DNA of 64,000 nt from Thermococcus paralvinellae (GTDB lineage Archaea > Methanobacteriota_B > Thermococci > Thermococcales > Thermococcaceae): NCBI RefSeq assembly GCF_000517445.1, contig NZ_CP006965.1:1030681-1094680 (forward strand), written 5' to 3'. How positions within the stretch are numbered: position 1 is the stretch's first letter; each line of letters starts with the position of its first letter. The translations under genes were made by a program, and so were the position numbers. This document shows, piece by piece, positions 26,013 to 35,200 of the stretch. The notes below the pieces were generated by a model that was not told the origin of the DNA, made no database searches, and saw only the letters and a list, made by a program, of their open reading frames with translations.

Positions 26013-26705
26013 ATGTTCCCTCAGTTCAAACCAGCTGGAGACTCCGTTCTAGTTATAATTTTTGGGGACAGAATAGACGAGGGGATTAACAAAAAAGTCC
26101 ATGCAGTTGCCAATGCCATAGAAAAAGCTTCTCCAGATTGGCTTATTGAAGTTGTTCCCACCTATACAAGCATCTATGTGTATTATGACCCACTCAAGCT
26201 CAGCTATCAAGAAGCCCTCGATGCCATTAAGCCTTTCCTCTCAGCGGAACCAAAAGAGGAAAAGCCAAGGATTGTAAAAATCCCGACGGTTTATGGTGGA
26301 GAATTTGGACCAGACATTGAGTTTGTAGCTCAGCATAATGGTTTGACTATTGATGATGTCATTGAAATTCACTCAAAGCCACTCTACAGAGTTTACATGC
26401 TTGGATTTACGCCAGGATTTGCCTATCTTGGAGGAATGGATGAAAGAATTGCAACTCCTCGTTTAGAAAAGCCACGGTTGAAAGTGCCAGCAGGGAGTGT
26501 TGGCATAGCTGGAAAGCAGACAGGTATTTATCCCATAAAAAGCCCCGGCGGATGGAGACTGATTGGGAGAACACCGCTGAGACTTTTCACTCCAGAGAAA
26601 GATCCACCAACTTTGTTACAGCCGGGTGATTATGTCAAGTTCGTACCGATAAGTGAGGAGGAGTTTTGGAAAATTTATAAGAGAGAATGGGGCGAGCAGA
26701 AATGA
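26013..26705 (+). CDS. pxpB: 5-oxoprolinase subunit PxpB (KipI-type)
   Basis: A 230-residue cyclophilin-like protein of the allophanate hydrolase subunit 1/KipI family. FKPAGDSVLVIIFGDRID opens it, and the signature MLGFTPGFAYLGGMDERIAT and PAGSVGIAGKQTGIYP loops follow. In Bacillus the homologue KipI inhibits the sporulation kinase KinA; the enzyme role with PxpA and PxpC is the general one. Its stop overlaps the pxpC start by four bases. Confidence 0.93.
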   Translation: MFPQFKPAGDSVLVIIFGDRIDEGINKKVHAVANAIEKASPDWLIEVVPTYTSIYVYYDPLKLSYQEALDAIKPFLSAEPKEEKPRIVKIPTVYGGEFGPDIEFVAQHNGLTIDDVIEIHSKPLYRVYMLGFTPGFAYLGGMDERIATPRLEKPRLKVPAGSVGIAGKQTGIYPIKSPGGWRLIGRTPLRLFTPEKDPPTLLQPGDYVKFVPISEEEFWKIYKREWGEQK

Positions 26706-27697
26706 TTGAGCTCGTTAATGTTCCATCTCTCACCACAATCCAAGACCTTGGAAGATACGGCTACCAGAAGTTCGGAATCCCCGTTAGCGGAGTCATGGAC
26801 GAAGTGAGTGCGCGCTTAGCTAACTACCTCGTTGGGAATCATGATAACGCTCCCTTAATCGAATTTGTCTTAAAAGGTCCCACTATAAGATTTCACTCCT
26901 CAGCAGTTTTTGCAGTTGCTGGAGATGTTGAAGTCAAGCTCAATGGTGTTCCTATTGAGCCTTGGCAGAGCCATTGGGCTAAGCGGGGAGATGTTCTTGA
27001 GATAGGAACTCTAAAGAGTGGTGTTTATGGATATATAGCATTCGCTGGTGGAATTTTATGTGATAAAATCCTTGGAAGCTGCTCAACTTATTTGAGGGCA
27101 AAGCTTGGGAGAGCTTTGAAGCAGGGAGATAAGCTCAAGCTTGGATATGCAATTCTGACAGGGAAAGAAGGGAAAGTTCTGCCAGAACCATTAATCCCAC
27201 GCTACTCAAACGAAAGTGAAATTAGAGTGATTCTAGGCCCTCAGCTCGATCATTTCACAGAAAAAGGTATTGAAACTTTTCTAAGCTCAACTTATGAAGT
27301 CACGCCAAATTCAGACAGAATGGGCTACCGTCTGGAGGGTCCAGAGATAGAGCACTCCGAAAAAGGAGCAGACATAATCACCGATGCAATTCCTTTGGGA
27401 GCTATTCAGGTTCCAGCCAACGGGAAGCCAATAATCATGCTAGCTGATAGGCAGACAACGGGAGGTTATGCAAAAATTGGAGTAGTTGCAAGAGTTGATG
27501 TGCCAAAGGTTGCCCAGACGAGAGCAGGAGGAAAGCTGAGATTCAAAGCAATAAATGTGGAAGAAGCCCAAGAGCTGCTTAGAAAGAGGGGATTTTTATT
27601 CAGGAACATCAAGCGCCTCCTTGATGGAGAAGTGAGAGGTTACAAGATAAAAGCGCTTGGAAAAGAGTTTATGGTTTTTGTGGAAAAAGAGAAATAG
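26702..27697 (+). CDS. pxpC: 5-oxoprolinase subunit PxpC (KipA-type)
   Basis: A protein of about 331 residues of the allophanate hydrolase subunit 2 family. TIQDLGRYGYQKFGIPVSGV at the N-terminus and a C-terminal segment with TTGGYAKIGVVARVD and QTRAGGKLRF are the family signatures. I start at ATG 26702, which overlaps the pxpB stop (ATGA) and implies coupled translation. It ends the operon; the next gene is convergent. Confidence 0.93.
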   Translation: MIELVNVPSLTTIQDLGRYGYQKFGIPVSGVMDEVSARLANYLVGNHDNAPLIEFVLKGPTIRFHSSAVFAVAGDVEVKLNGVPIEPWQSHWAKRGDVLEIGTLKSGVYGYIAFAGGILCDKILGSCSTYLRAKLGRALKQGDKLKLGYAILTGKEGKVLPEPLIPRYSNESEIRVILGPQLDHFTEKGIETFLSSTYEVTPNSDRMGYRLEGPEIEHSEKGADIITDAIPLGAIQVPANGKPIIMLADRQTTGGYAKIGVVARVDVPKVAQTRAGGKLRFKAINVEEAQELLRKRGFLFRNIKRLLDGEVRGYKIKALGKEFMVFVEKEK

Positions 27698-27705
27698 AGA
27701 AGAAA

Positions 27706-28134
27706 TTACTCCTTTTCCCTCATAACTTTGACTACTTTGTATTTTTTACCGTTGCACTCGATTTCACCGACAATTTCAAGAATTTTAACAGTATCGCCCT
27801 CAAAAAGCCCCTCTGGCCTGATTACGTCCTTCTTTTCTGGGTCATCGCATTCAACGAAGTTAATTTTAATTTTTGAACCGACTATTGCAAGCCTGGACTC
27901 TATTGCCACCTCTATAGAAGGCTCAACAACCTCAACAACTCTGACTTTTCCTTCATGGAGGGGACAAGAGTGTTCTATGTTCCTTACTCGTACCACTTTG
28001 TACCTCCTTCCGGGTTCTAAGTTCCCAACGCAGACCCTAGCTAATCTGCAGGTTTTGCATGGGTCAGCTGGGCCGTAATAAATGAATTCAACACCAGGTT
28101 TAGCTAACTTTTCACCAACTAATGTGATTACCAT
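27706..28134 (-). CDS. UPF0179 family protein
   Basis: The 142-residue protein has a cluster of cysteines ([19 protein letters not shown] and [10 protein letters not shown]) and a later CDDPEKKD, suggesting metal or Fe-S binding. The layout matches the archaeal UPF0179 family, whose function is unknown. ATG 28134 follows AGGAGGTG. It lies just downstream of the G1P dehydrogenase gene on the same strand. Confidence 0.82.
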   Translation of the reverse strand: MVITLVGEKLAKPGVEFIYYGPADPCKTCRLARVCVGNLEPGRRYKVVRVRNIEHSCPLHEGKVRVVEVVEPSIEVAIESRLAIVGSKIKINFVECDDPEKKDVIRPEGLFEGDTVKILEIVGEIECNGKKYKVVKVMREKE

Positions 28135-28163
28135 TCTGACACCTCCTATGTGAATGGTGATAA

Positions 28164-29204
28164 TCAAATAACTCCAGTGATTTTAGCAGCTTTTTCAGCC
28201 GCTTCTCGCGTTAAACCATCCTTTCCCAAGATAGTGTATCTCTCAGGTCTGATTGTATGCGCAATGGTTAGAGCTTCAATAATATACTCCGGATCAATAC
28301 CTAGTTCATATGCATTTGTTGGAGCGTTGACCTTCTTTAAGGTTTCCCTAATTTTCTGCCACTTCAGTCCGTGAAGATAAGCCATAATTATCGTTCCAAC
28401 ACCACACTGCTCACCGTGCAGAGCTGGCTTAGGGGCAATTAAATCCAGGGCATGGCTGAAGAGATGCTCAGCTCCGCTTGCTGGTCTCGAAGAACCGGCT
28501 ATGCTCATAGCAACACCGCTTGAAATTAAGCCTTTTATCACTTTTCTAACGCTTTCTTCATTACCCAGTCTTATAATGTCAGCGTTCTTTATCACCATTT
28601 TGGCACTCATTAAAGAAAGAGAAGCTGCATATTCACTGTAATATTCTCCTTTGAGCTTGTGAGCCAGTTGCCAGTCTTTTACCGCCGTTAGGTTGGAGAT
28701 CATGTCCCCAACTCCAGCGGCTAAGTAGCGGTATGGGGCAGTTTTGATGACTTTTACATCGGCGATAACAGCTATCGGTGGTTTTGCTTTTATCGAAGTC
28801 TTGGTATTAAGGTCTTTAATTGAAGCATTTGCGCTTGCTATACCATCATGAGAAGCAGTTGTGGGGAAGCTGATGAAAGGAATATTGCTCTTGAATGAGG
28901 CAAGTTTAGCAACGTCAATTATGCTCCCACCGCCGACAGCAACAACCCATTGAATATTCTCATTTTTTATCTTCTCAACTGTTTTCTCAACTTCTTTCAT
29001 TGAAGCTTTTTTAATTGTTAAACTGTGAACATCAAAGCTCTCTTTTAAGTGATGCTTAACTTCTCTTCCAGCAATCTCTTTAGTTTTAGGTCCGTAAAGA
29101 ATCAGGACTCTTTCGCCTAATTTTAGCCTTTTAGCAACTTCCCCGACCTTATCTTTCAAATTTTCTCCAAGAAGAACCTCGCGAGGTAATTCCATTAAGT
29201 GCAT
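28164..29204 (-). CDS. egsA: sn-Glycerol-1-phosphate dehydrogenase
   Basis: A 346-residue member of the iron-containing alcohol dehydrogenase fold. It has the NAD-binding [30 protein letters not shown], and the zinc ligands in [15 protein letters not shown] and the [11 protein letters not shown] motif. The enzyme reduces dihydroxyacetone phosphate to G1P, setting the archaeal lipid stereochemistry. ATG 29204 lies four bases after AGGTGAT. It feeds the GGGP synthase encoded at 11071. Confidence 0.94.
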   Translation of the reverse strand: MHLMELPREVLLGENLKDKVGEVAKRLKLGERVLILYGPKTKEIAGREVKHHLKESFDVHSLTIKKASMKEVEKTVEKIKNENIQWVVAVGGGSIIDVAKLASFKSNIPFISFPTTASHDGIASANASIKDLNTKTSIKAKPPIAVIADVKVIKTAPYRYLAAGVGDMISNLTAVKDWQLAHKLKGEYYSEYAASLSLMSAKMVIKNADIIRLGNEESVRKVIKGLISSGVAMSIAGSSRPASGAEHLFSHALDLIAPKPALHGEQCGVGTIIMAYLHGLKWQKIRETLKKVNAPTNAYELGIDPEYIIEALTIAHTIRPERYTILGKDGLTREAAEKAAKITGVI

Positions 29205-29300
29205 GACCATCACCTTTGCTTATATTTCTCTCTCGAAGCTTAAAAATTAATTGGAAAGAAAAGCTTTAATTGGAAAGGGCAAACTCTTAGTGGTGATTAA

Positions 29301-30107
29301 ATGGGAGTAAGTGAGATATTCCAAGAGTACTTTGTGAATCCAATAAAATACAACACTGGCTATAATGTCGTTAACACATTAACATACGCAATCATTTTGG
29401 GAATAGCGGCACTGGCAGTTTATAAAATTCTAAAACGACTTGGAATAAAATATGACAATGCGTTTTTTAGAGCGTTAATCCCCTACATGATATTTGGAGC
29501 ATTTACGAGGGCATTAACTGATGCAACTATCTATCCAAGGACGTATTTGACAGTGACTCCTGGAATATATGTGCTTACTTTTGCAATAACCTTCACCGCA
29601 CTGCTCATTACACATAAGCTCTTTGAAGACTGGAGAAAGGTGTTTCTCTACTTTGGCTGGGCACTGGTAGGCTTTGATTTTGTCATGTTGCTGACACATT
29701 TAGATAAAGTTCACTTCACTTGGATTGTGCTGAAGTACTTTATCCCAGCTGTGATAATAGCAGAAGGAATCATCTATCTGATGACAAAGAAAATTGAACT
29801 CGTTAGAGAAAACAGCTACCTCTTCTATGCCCACTTTTATGATGCAACGACAACTTTTGTTGGCATCCAGTTCATGGGCTATTGGGAACAGCACGTCCTT
29901 CCAAGATTTTTAATTAATTTAACTGGAACAGCGGCGGTTATGTATCTCTTAAAGTTTGTAACCCTAATGATAGTGCTCTATCTCATGAAAGAACTGCAGG
30001 AAACTGAAAGTGACAAAGAGCTTATGGATTTCATCAAAACAGTAGTCTTTATTCTCGGATTTGCTCCGGGGACGAGGAATTTATTAAGAATGCTTATGGG
30101 GGTTTGA
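29301..30107 (+). CDS. DUF63 family integral membrane protein
   Basis: A 268-residue protein with about seven hydrophobic helices. The conserved FVNPIKYNTGYNVVNTLTY start and the FRALIPYMIFGAFTRALTDA loop match the archaeal DUF63 family. Function is unknown. It is closely followed by the inositol/fructose phosphatase gene with almost no gap, so they are likely co-transcribed. Confidence 0.85.
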   Translation: MGVSEIFQEYFVNPIKYNTGYNVVNTLTYAIILGIAALAVYKILKRLGIKYDNAFFRALIPYMIFGAFTRALTDATIYPRTYLTVTPGIYVLTFAITFTALLITHKLFEDWRKVFLYFGWALVGFDFVMLLTHLDKVHFTWIVLKYFIPAVIIAEGIIYLMTKKIELVRENSYLFYAHFYDATTTFVGIQFMGYWEQHVLPRFLINLTGTAAVMYLLKFVTLMIVLYLMKELQETESDKELMDFIKTVVFILGFAPGTRNLLRMLMGV

Positions 30108-30109
30108 AA

Positions 30110-30865
30110 ATGTATGAATGGAATGAAATTGCTCTAAGTATTGCAAAGGAAGTTGAGAAGGAAATACTCCCTCTTTTTGGGAAGCCAGAAGGTGGAAAAG
30201 TCATTGGAGTTAGTCCCAGCGGAGATAAGACAAAGCTCGTTGACAAGATTGCCGAGGATATTGTTCTTAACGCACTAAAACCTCTTGGCGTGAATATTGT
30301 TAGTGAAGAAATCGGAAATATTGATGCTGGAAGTGATTACACAATTGTAGTTGACCCTGTTGATGGTTCGTTCAACTTTATTCACGGCATTCCAATTTTC
30401 GGCTTCAGCTTTGCTGTGTTCAAAGGTAGCAAGCCAGAGTATGCAATGCTCTACGAATTCATGACAAAGAGCATTTATGAGGGAATTTCTGGGGAAGGAG
30501 CTTATCTCAATGGTAGACCGATCCATGTCAGAGAACTCAACGAGAAAGCAATAGCGATAAGCTTTTACACGAGAGGTAGAGGAGTAGAGCTTATAAACAA
30601 AGTTAAGAGAGTCAGAGTGCTTGGAGCTATTGCAATAGAACTTGCCTACTTAGCAAAAGGTTCTCTCGATGGAGTTTTAGACATTAGGAATTACGTGAGG
30701 CCGACAGACATAGCAGCGAGTGCTTTAATAGCTAAAGAAGCAGGGACGATAATAACTGATGACACTGGGAAGGAGCTAAAATTTGACTTAAGCGCCTCCG
30801 AAAAGCTGAACATCATAGCAGTTAACGACAAAAGATTGCTCAAGCTGATACTGGAAACCATTTAG
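30110..30865 (+). CDS. suhB: Bifunctional inositol-1-phosphatase / fructose-1,6-bisphosphatase
   Basis: A 251-residue protein of the IMPase superfamily with the metal sites DKTKLVDKIAED, VSEE, and DPVDGSFNFIHGIP, plus the late RPTDIAASALIAKEAG segment. Archaeal enzymes of this type hydrolyse both myo-inositol-1-phosphate and fructose bisphosphate. In Thermococcales they may serve di-myo-inositol phosphate synthesis. ATG 30110 is used. The upstream DUF63 gene ends only two bases before it. Confidence 0.9.
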   Translation: MYEWNEIALSIAKEVEKEILPLFGKPEGGKVIGVSPSGDKTKLVDKIAEDIVLNALKPLGVNIVSEEIGNIDAGSDYTIVVDPVDGSFNFIHGIPIFGFSFAVFKGSKPEYAMLYEFMTKSIYEGISGEGAYLNGRPIHVRELNEKAIAISFYTRGRGVELINKVKRVRVLGAIAIELAYLAKGSLDGVLDIRNYVRPTDIAASALIAKEAGTIITDDTGKELKFDLSASEKLNIIAVNDKRLLKLILETI

Positions 30866-30870
30866 CACAA

Positions 30871-30886
30871 CGAAAGATTTAAAAAT
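30871..30886 (+). promoter_or_regulatory. BRE/TATA promoter of tRNA-Met
   Basis: CGAAAGA (BRE-like) directly precedes TTTAAAAAT, which lies about 32 bases before the first tRNA base. The strength and spacing are typical of stable RNA promoters in Thermococcales. Confidence 0.7.
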
Positions 30887-30913
30887 GCATCACAAGGAGG
30901 TATATGCGGGCAT

Positions 30914-31021
30914 GCCGGGGTAGCTTAGCCTGGTCAAAGCGCCCGGCTCATAGGGCGACTCCCCTTCGGGGGAGCCTGAGAAACCGGGAGATCCGGGGTT
31001 CGAAGCCCCGCCCCGGCACCA
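30914..31021 (+). tRNA. tRNA-Met (CAT), elongator, intron-containing, CCA encoded
   Basis: The acceptor stem pairs GCCGGGG (30914-30920) with CCCCGGC (31011-31017). The discriminator A and an encoded CCA follow. The T arm is CGGGG-TTCGAAG-CCCCG. The anticodon stem CCCGG/CCGGG carries loop CTCATA..A with anticodon CAT at 30949-30951. A 30-base intron sits between positions 37 and 38. Mature length is 78. Elongator rather than initiator identity is supported by the G1-C72 closing pair, the intron (known for Pyrococcus elongator tRNA-Met), and the matching C34 guide RNA at 18946. Confidence 0.95.
30953..30982 (+). other. tRNA-Met intron (30 nt)
   Basis: The intron starts GGGCGACT and ends CCTGAGAA. 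Its core CTCCCC-TTCG-GGGGAG forms a stable UUCG hairpin, and GGC/GCC next to the junctions can form the central helix of a bulge-helix-bulge cleaved by the archaeal splicing endonuclease. Its first three bases (GGG) also pair with the C/D RNA guide. Confidence 0.88.
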
Positions 31022-31024
31022 TAA

Positions 31025-31047
31025 CAAACTTTTCTCGCGAAAGTTTG
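31025..31047 (+). terminator. Hairpin after tRNA-Met
   Basis: CAAACTTT and AAAGTTTG form an 8-bp stem with a 7-base loop just past the tRNA 3' end. It may be a transcription terminator or a processing signal in the 3' trailer. No long T run follows. Confidence 0.35.
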
Positions 31048-31099
31048 ACTAAAACTCCAGACACGTCACATTTTTAAACTCCCCCTCCAACCTCAATCC

Positions 31100-31591
31100 A
31101 TGCTTCTAACGAATCACGCAAAGCAGAGAATTGTCAAAAGGTTGTCAAAGAGGAGAAAGCTTGAGCGAGTTTATTCTGCACTTTTGGATTTCCTCAAAAA
31201 TGCAGAAAGGATTGAGATTAATGAAAAAATCGTCATTTTTACAGATAAGCGAAAATCCCTCGTATGTACAAAGCTTGATGCCGAGCTTTTGAACTTTAAT
31301 AAAATTATGGAAAGAATGGAGGATATCAACGAGACTTATGAATGCGTTTTCTGGGGAAAAGAGAAGTTTATAAAAGTTACAACACCTCAAAAGTTCCTTG
31401 AGCAAGTTTCCAAAGGCAAATATTACTTCTACATCAACAAGGAAAAGAAAGTCCTCTACATTGGAGATGAACCTCCACTGTTGGCAATAACCCTCAGGCC
31501 AGCAAAGAGAAAAGAGAGAATTTTGGAAGAAGAAACCAATCCTCAAGCTTCCACTGGAACGACATATATGTCCCCAAACGGTTCCTCCTGA
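31100..31591 (+). CDS. Hypothetical protein, DUF4258-like N-terminus
   Basis: The 163-residue product begins MLLTNHAKQRIVKRLSKRRK, reminiscent of the His-x3-Arg start of DUF4258/BrnT-type small domains. The rest (beta-strand rich, then YYFYINKEKKVLYIGDEPP) is not recognised. TTTTTAAAC near 31070 gives a nearly leaderless transcript. The last 49 bases overlap scpA on the opposite strand, so its polar C-terminal tail is probably not conserved. Confidence 0.6.
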   Translation: MLLTNHAKQRIVKRLSKRRKLERVYSALLDFLKNAERIEINEKIVIFTDKRKSLVCTKLDAELLNFNKIMERMEDINETYECVFWGKEKFIKVTTPQKFLEQVSKGKYYFYINKEKKVLYIGDEPPLLAITLRPAKRKERILEEETNPQASTGTTYMSPNGSS

Positions 31592-32202
31592 ATAAGCTCA
31601 ACCTTCCCCATGTTTGCTAAAAACAGCAGATAAAGGAAAGTTCTTGCAACTATCTTTGGACTTGGGTCAAACACAAGCTCCCAGAAGCTTATTTTCTCCT
31701 TAGTCTCCTCATAGAGCTTCCTAACAATTGCATACAGCCTGTTCACGTGCTTTTCAATGTCAACTCTGAAGTCATCAACAACAAAGATTTCCTCCTCAAT
31801 CTCAACCTTTTTCTTTGCCTTTGGTTTCCTTTTCTCCACATCTTCAAGAGCATCCATGAGAGCTTCAATCAAATCATCTAAAGTATAGTAGCGCTCGACT
31901 CTTCTGAGAGGGGGAACATAGGGTTCAACTTCTACCCTTATGCGTTCTTCTCCCTTTTCTTTTTCCTCTTCCTTTTCATCTGCATAAAGCAAAGCCTCAG
32001 TCTTCATTCTCAAAAGAATTGAAGCTGCAAGGATAGCTCTTGCTGAAAGCCTCAAATCAAGTTCCTTCATTTCTCTCAGACGTTCGATGTATTTCTCTGT
32101 TAAATCCACTATATCAATGTTCCAGGGGTCTACTTTGCCCATTGTGACGAGCTGTAAGAGAATATCAATGGGGGTTATTTCCTCTTCATACTTGCGTTCC
32201 AT
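31543..32202 (-). CDS. scpA: Segregation and condensation protein A (ScpA)
   Basis: A 219-residue kleisin. TPIDILLQLVTMGKVDPWNI and AILAASILLRMKTEALLYAD near the start bind the SMC neck. A charged linker and a C-terminal winged helix (FSFL-type ends replaced by FLYLLFLANMGKVELIQEEP) bind the SMC head. ATG 32202 follows AGGTGA and starts 13 bases after the smc stop. The pair forms the archaeal condensin core; ScpB is not visible here. Confidence 0.92.
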   Translation of the reverse strand: MERKYEEEITPIDILLQLVTMGKVDPWNIDIVDLTEKYIERLREMKELDLRLSARAILAASILLRMKTEALLYADEKEEEKEKGEERIRVEVEPYVPPLRRVERYYTLDDLIEALMDALEDVEKRKPKAKKKVEIEEEIFVVDDFRVDIEKHVNRLYAIVRKLYEETKEKISFWELVFDPSPKIVARTFLYLLFLANMGKVELIQEEPFGDIYVVPVEA

Positions 32203-32214
32203 TTTGGTCACCTA

Positions 32215-35200
32215 TTAAAGTCCTAGAGCACTCCTTTGCTTTGCCTTCTCAAGGTACTCCATTGCCTTCTCCAAGCTTAGGCTGACAACCCTTGAAATTC
32301 CATCTCTCATTGAAACACCGATTATCTTTTCAGCGTTTGCCATCATGACATCTCTGAGTGTTATAACTATAAACTGGCTGTGCTGGGATGCCTCTTTTAT
32401 TAGGTCAGCGACTCTCTTGACGTTTGCATCATCAAGGTGTGCATCAATCTCGTCGAAGAGGTAGAACGGAGCTGGTTTATACCTCTGGATTGCAAAGACA
32501 AATGCCAAAGCTGTCAAAGCTTTCTCTCCACCGCTCATTGCTTCTATTCTCTTCACTTCCTTTCCAGCAGGCTTTGCCTCAATCTCGAGACCACCACTGA
32601 ATGGGTCATCTGGATTCTCAAGGATTAACCTTGCACTCCCACCAGGAGAAAGCTTGGCAAACAATTCTGAGAAGTTCTTGGCTATTGCATTAAGCGTTGT
32701 CATGAAAACGTTCTTCTTTTGAGCTTCAATCTCATCTATGAACTCTAATATGCTCTCCTTCTCTGCCTCAAGCCTTTCCCTCTTTGATTTAAGCTCCATG
32801 TACCTCCTTTCGACAATTTCAAAGTCCTCGATAGCTTTCATATTAACTGGTTCAAGCTCCTTGATTTCCTCTTCCATCTGCTCAATCTCTTCCCTCAGCT
32901 TTTCAAGGTCAAGTGGAATTTCCTTCACTAGTTTTGTATCGTGGTGCTTGAGCTCTCTGTTCTTCTCTTGGAGCTGGGCAGTATACTGGGCAATCTTAAT
33001 CTTAAGCGTGTTTGCCTCAATCCTAAGCTCCTGCAGTCTGTTATTAAGTTTGTCTTTCTCCTCCCTTAGCTGGATTATCTCTTTCTTCAACTCTTCCCTT
33101 TTATCTCTTAAGGCCTTAAGCTCCTCTTTGACTTCACTCTCTTGTTCTTCTAACTTCCTCAGCTCTTCTTGGAGCTTTGATATGTCTTCTTCATTCTTTG
33201 CTATGCTCTGCTTGAATGCATTAATCCTATTTACAAGCCCTTCAATTTCCTCCTCAAGGTCAGCCTTTCTTGGAAGTAATTCCTCATTAATTCTCACATC
33301 AAGGTTCTCAAGCTTTGATTCAACTTTGCTTAACTCTTCCCTAAGTTTGCTTATTTCATGCTCAACTTCTCTAATCTTCTGATTGAGTTCTCTAGCCTCT
33401 GGATTATCTAAAGCTTTCTTTAACTTGTCTTTTTTCTTCTCCAAGCGCTCAATCTTTCCTTTGAGCTTTGCAAGCTCGCCTTTTGTATCATAGATTCTCT
33501 TTTCAAGAGCTTTAATTAGCTCTTCGCTCTCTTTAATCTCTTCACTCAGGAGTTTGTCTTCCTTCAGTAATCTGTCCATGTCCTTTTGAAGAACATCCAA
33601 GTCTTTACTGACATCACTCTTTTTCATCCTAAGCTCAAACAGCTCTCTCTCAAGACCTCTATACTCAACCTTTAATGCATTAATCTCAGCCTCAAGTCTT
33701 TCTTTTTCCCTTTCAAGATTTTCTACTCTCTTTTTCATCTCTTCAGTGTTCACGGCCAATCTTGCTTTGGGTTTATAATAACCACCAACTATGGCACCGC
33801 TCCTCTCAAGGAGCTCTCCGCCAAGTGTCACCATCCTGACTTTGCCTATTCCAACGGCTCTTGCTTCGTCCATGTCATTAACTATCAGTGTATCTCCAAG
33901 TGCATAAGCAACTGCATTCTGGAACTTAGGGTCATAATCTACAACATCCATCGCTGGAATCCCAAGGGAAGGCTCCTTTAGAGAGCGAGGTTTTATTTTG
34001 TTCAGAGGCAAGAAAGTTAATCTTCCAAGTCTATTTTCCTTTAGAAACTTGATTGCTTTCTCAGCAACTTTATCATCTTCAACAACAACATTATCAGCAT
34101 GAGAACCTAAAGCAACATCAATGGCAACAAGATAGTTATCATCCTTAATCCTGATTAATTCAGCTAAAGATCCATAAACTCCTGGGATATTTGCTTTCTT
34201 CAAAGCTTCAATTGCACTATTTCTGCTGACTTCCTTTTGAGCCTCCGCTTTTATCAACTCTTGCTTAGCTTTCTCCAGCTCAGGAACAACTTTTTGAAGT
34301 TTCTGCTGTTTTTCCTCAAGTTCTCTCTCAGCCTTTCTAAGTCTCGCTTCACTTTTCTGCATTTTGCTCTCTATCTCCCCAAGTTCAGCTTTTTTCTCAT
34401 CAATCTTTGTCTTAAGCTCTTCTATTTTGTTCTTTAGGGTTAGTCTTCTTGCGTTATTTTGGACAATTTTACTTTTCAGTCTTTCTATTTCTTCCTCAAA
34501 CTTTCTTATATCACTTTCTTTCATGTAAAAGTCACGCTTTGCATTTTCAAGCTCTTCTGTAACCTTATCGAACTCCTGCTTTGCTATAGTAAAGTTCTTA
34601 TCAATCTCACCAAGCTTTATAATCAGCTCATTTCTTTCTTTCTCTTTCTCCTCTATTTCCTTGAGCAGCTTTTCCTTCCTCTTGCTCCATCTCTGTATTG
34701 CAGATTTGCTTTTTTCAATTTCCTCTGAAATCTTCTTGAGTTCCTCTTTACTTTTAATGAGTCTTCTCTGGCTTTCCTCAATTTCCTTCTTAGCCAGCTC
34801 AATGTTCCTTTTTGCCATCTCAATCTTTGATCTTACATCACTTATCTTTCTCGTAAGCTCTAAAATGCCATCTTCACTTTTTTCCTCCAGCTCCTTTTCT
34901 ATTTTAGCTAATAGGTTCTCTTTTTCAATTATCTCCTTTACAATTTCTTTCAATCTACTCTCGACCTCTTTAGTTTCCTCTTCTATCTGCTTGTCTCTCT
35001 CTTCACTTTCTTTAATGAGCTTTTCAAGTCTCTTAATTTCTCCTACAAGGAGGGTAACCTTGGCTTTTTCTAGCTTCTCCTTCAAATCTAAGTAGCGTAA
35101 TGCATCGTTTCTTTCCTTCTCTAATTTGTCCAACTGCCTTTTGACTTCATGTATAAGCAGATCCACCCTTGCAAGATTTTCTTCTGCCTGCTTGAGCTCC

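Noticed and set aside
32738-35095. Several Ser/Phe/Leu-rich open frames antisense to smc
   Set aside because: They are typical shadow frames of Lys/Glu-rich coiled-coil coding DNA and lack start signals.
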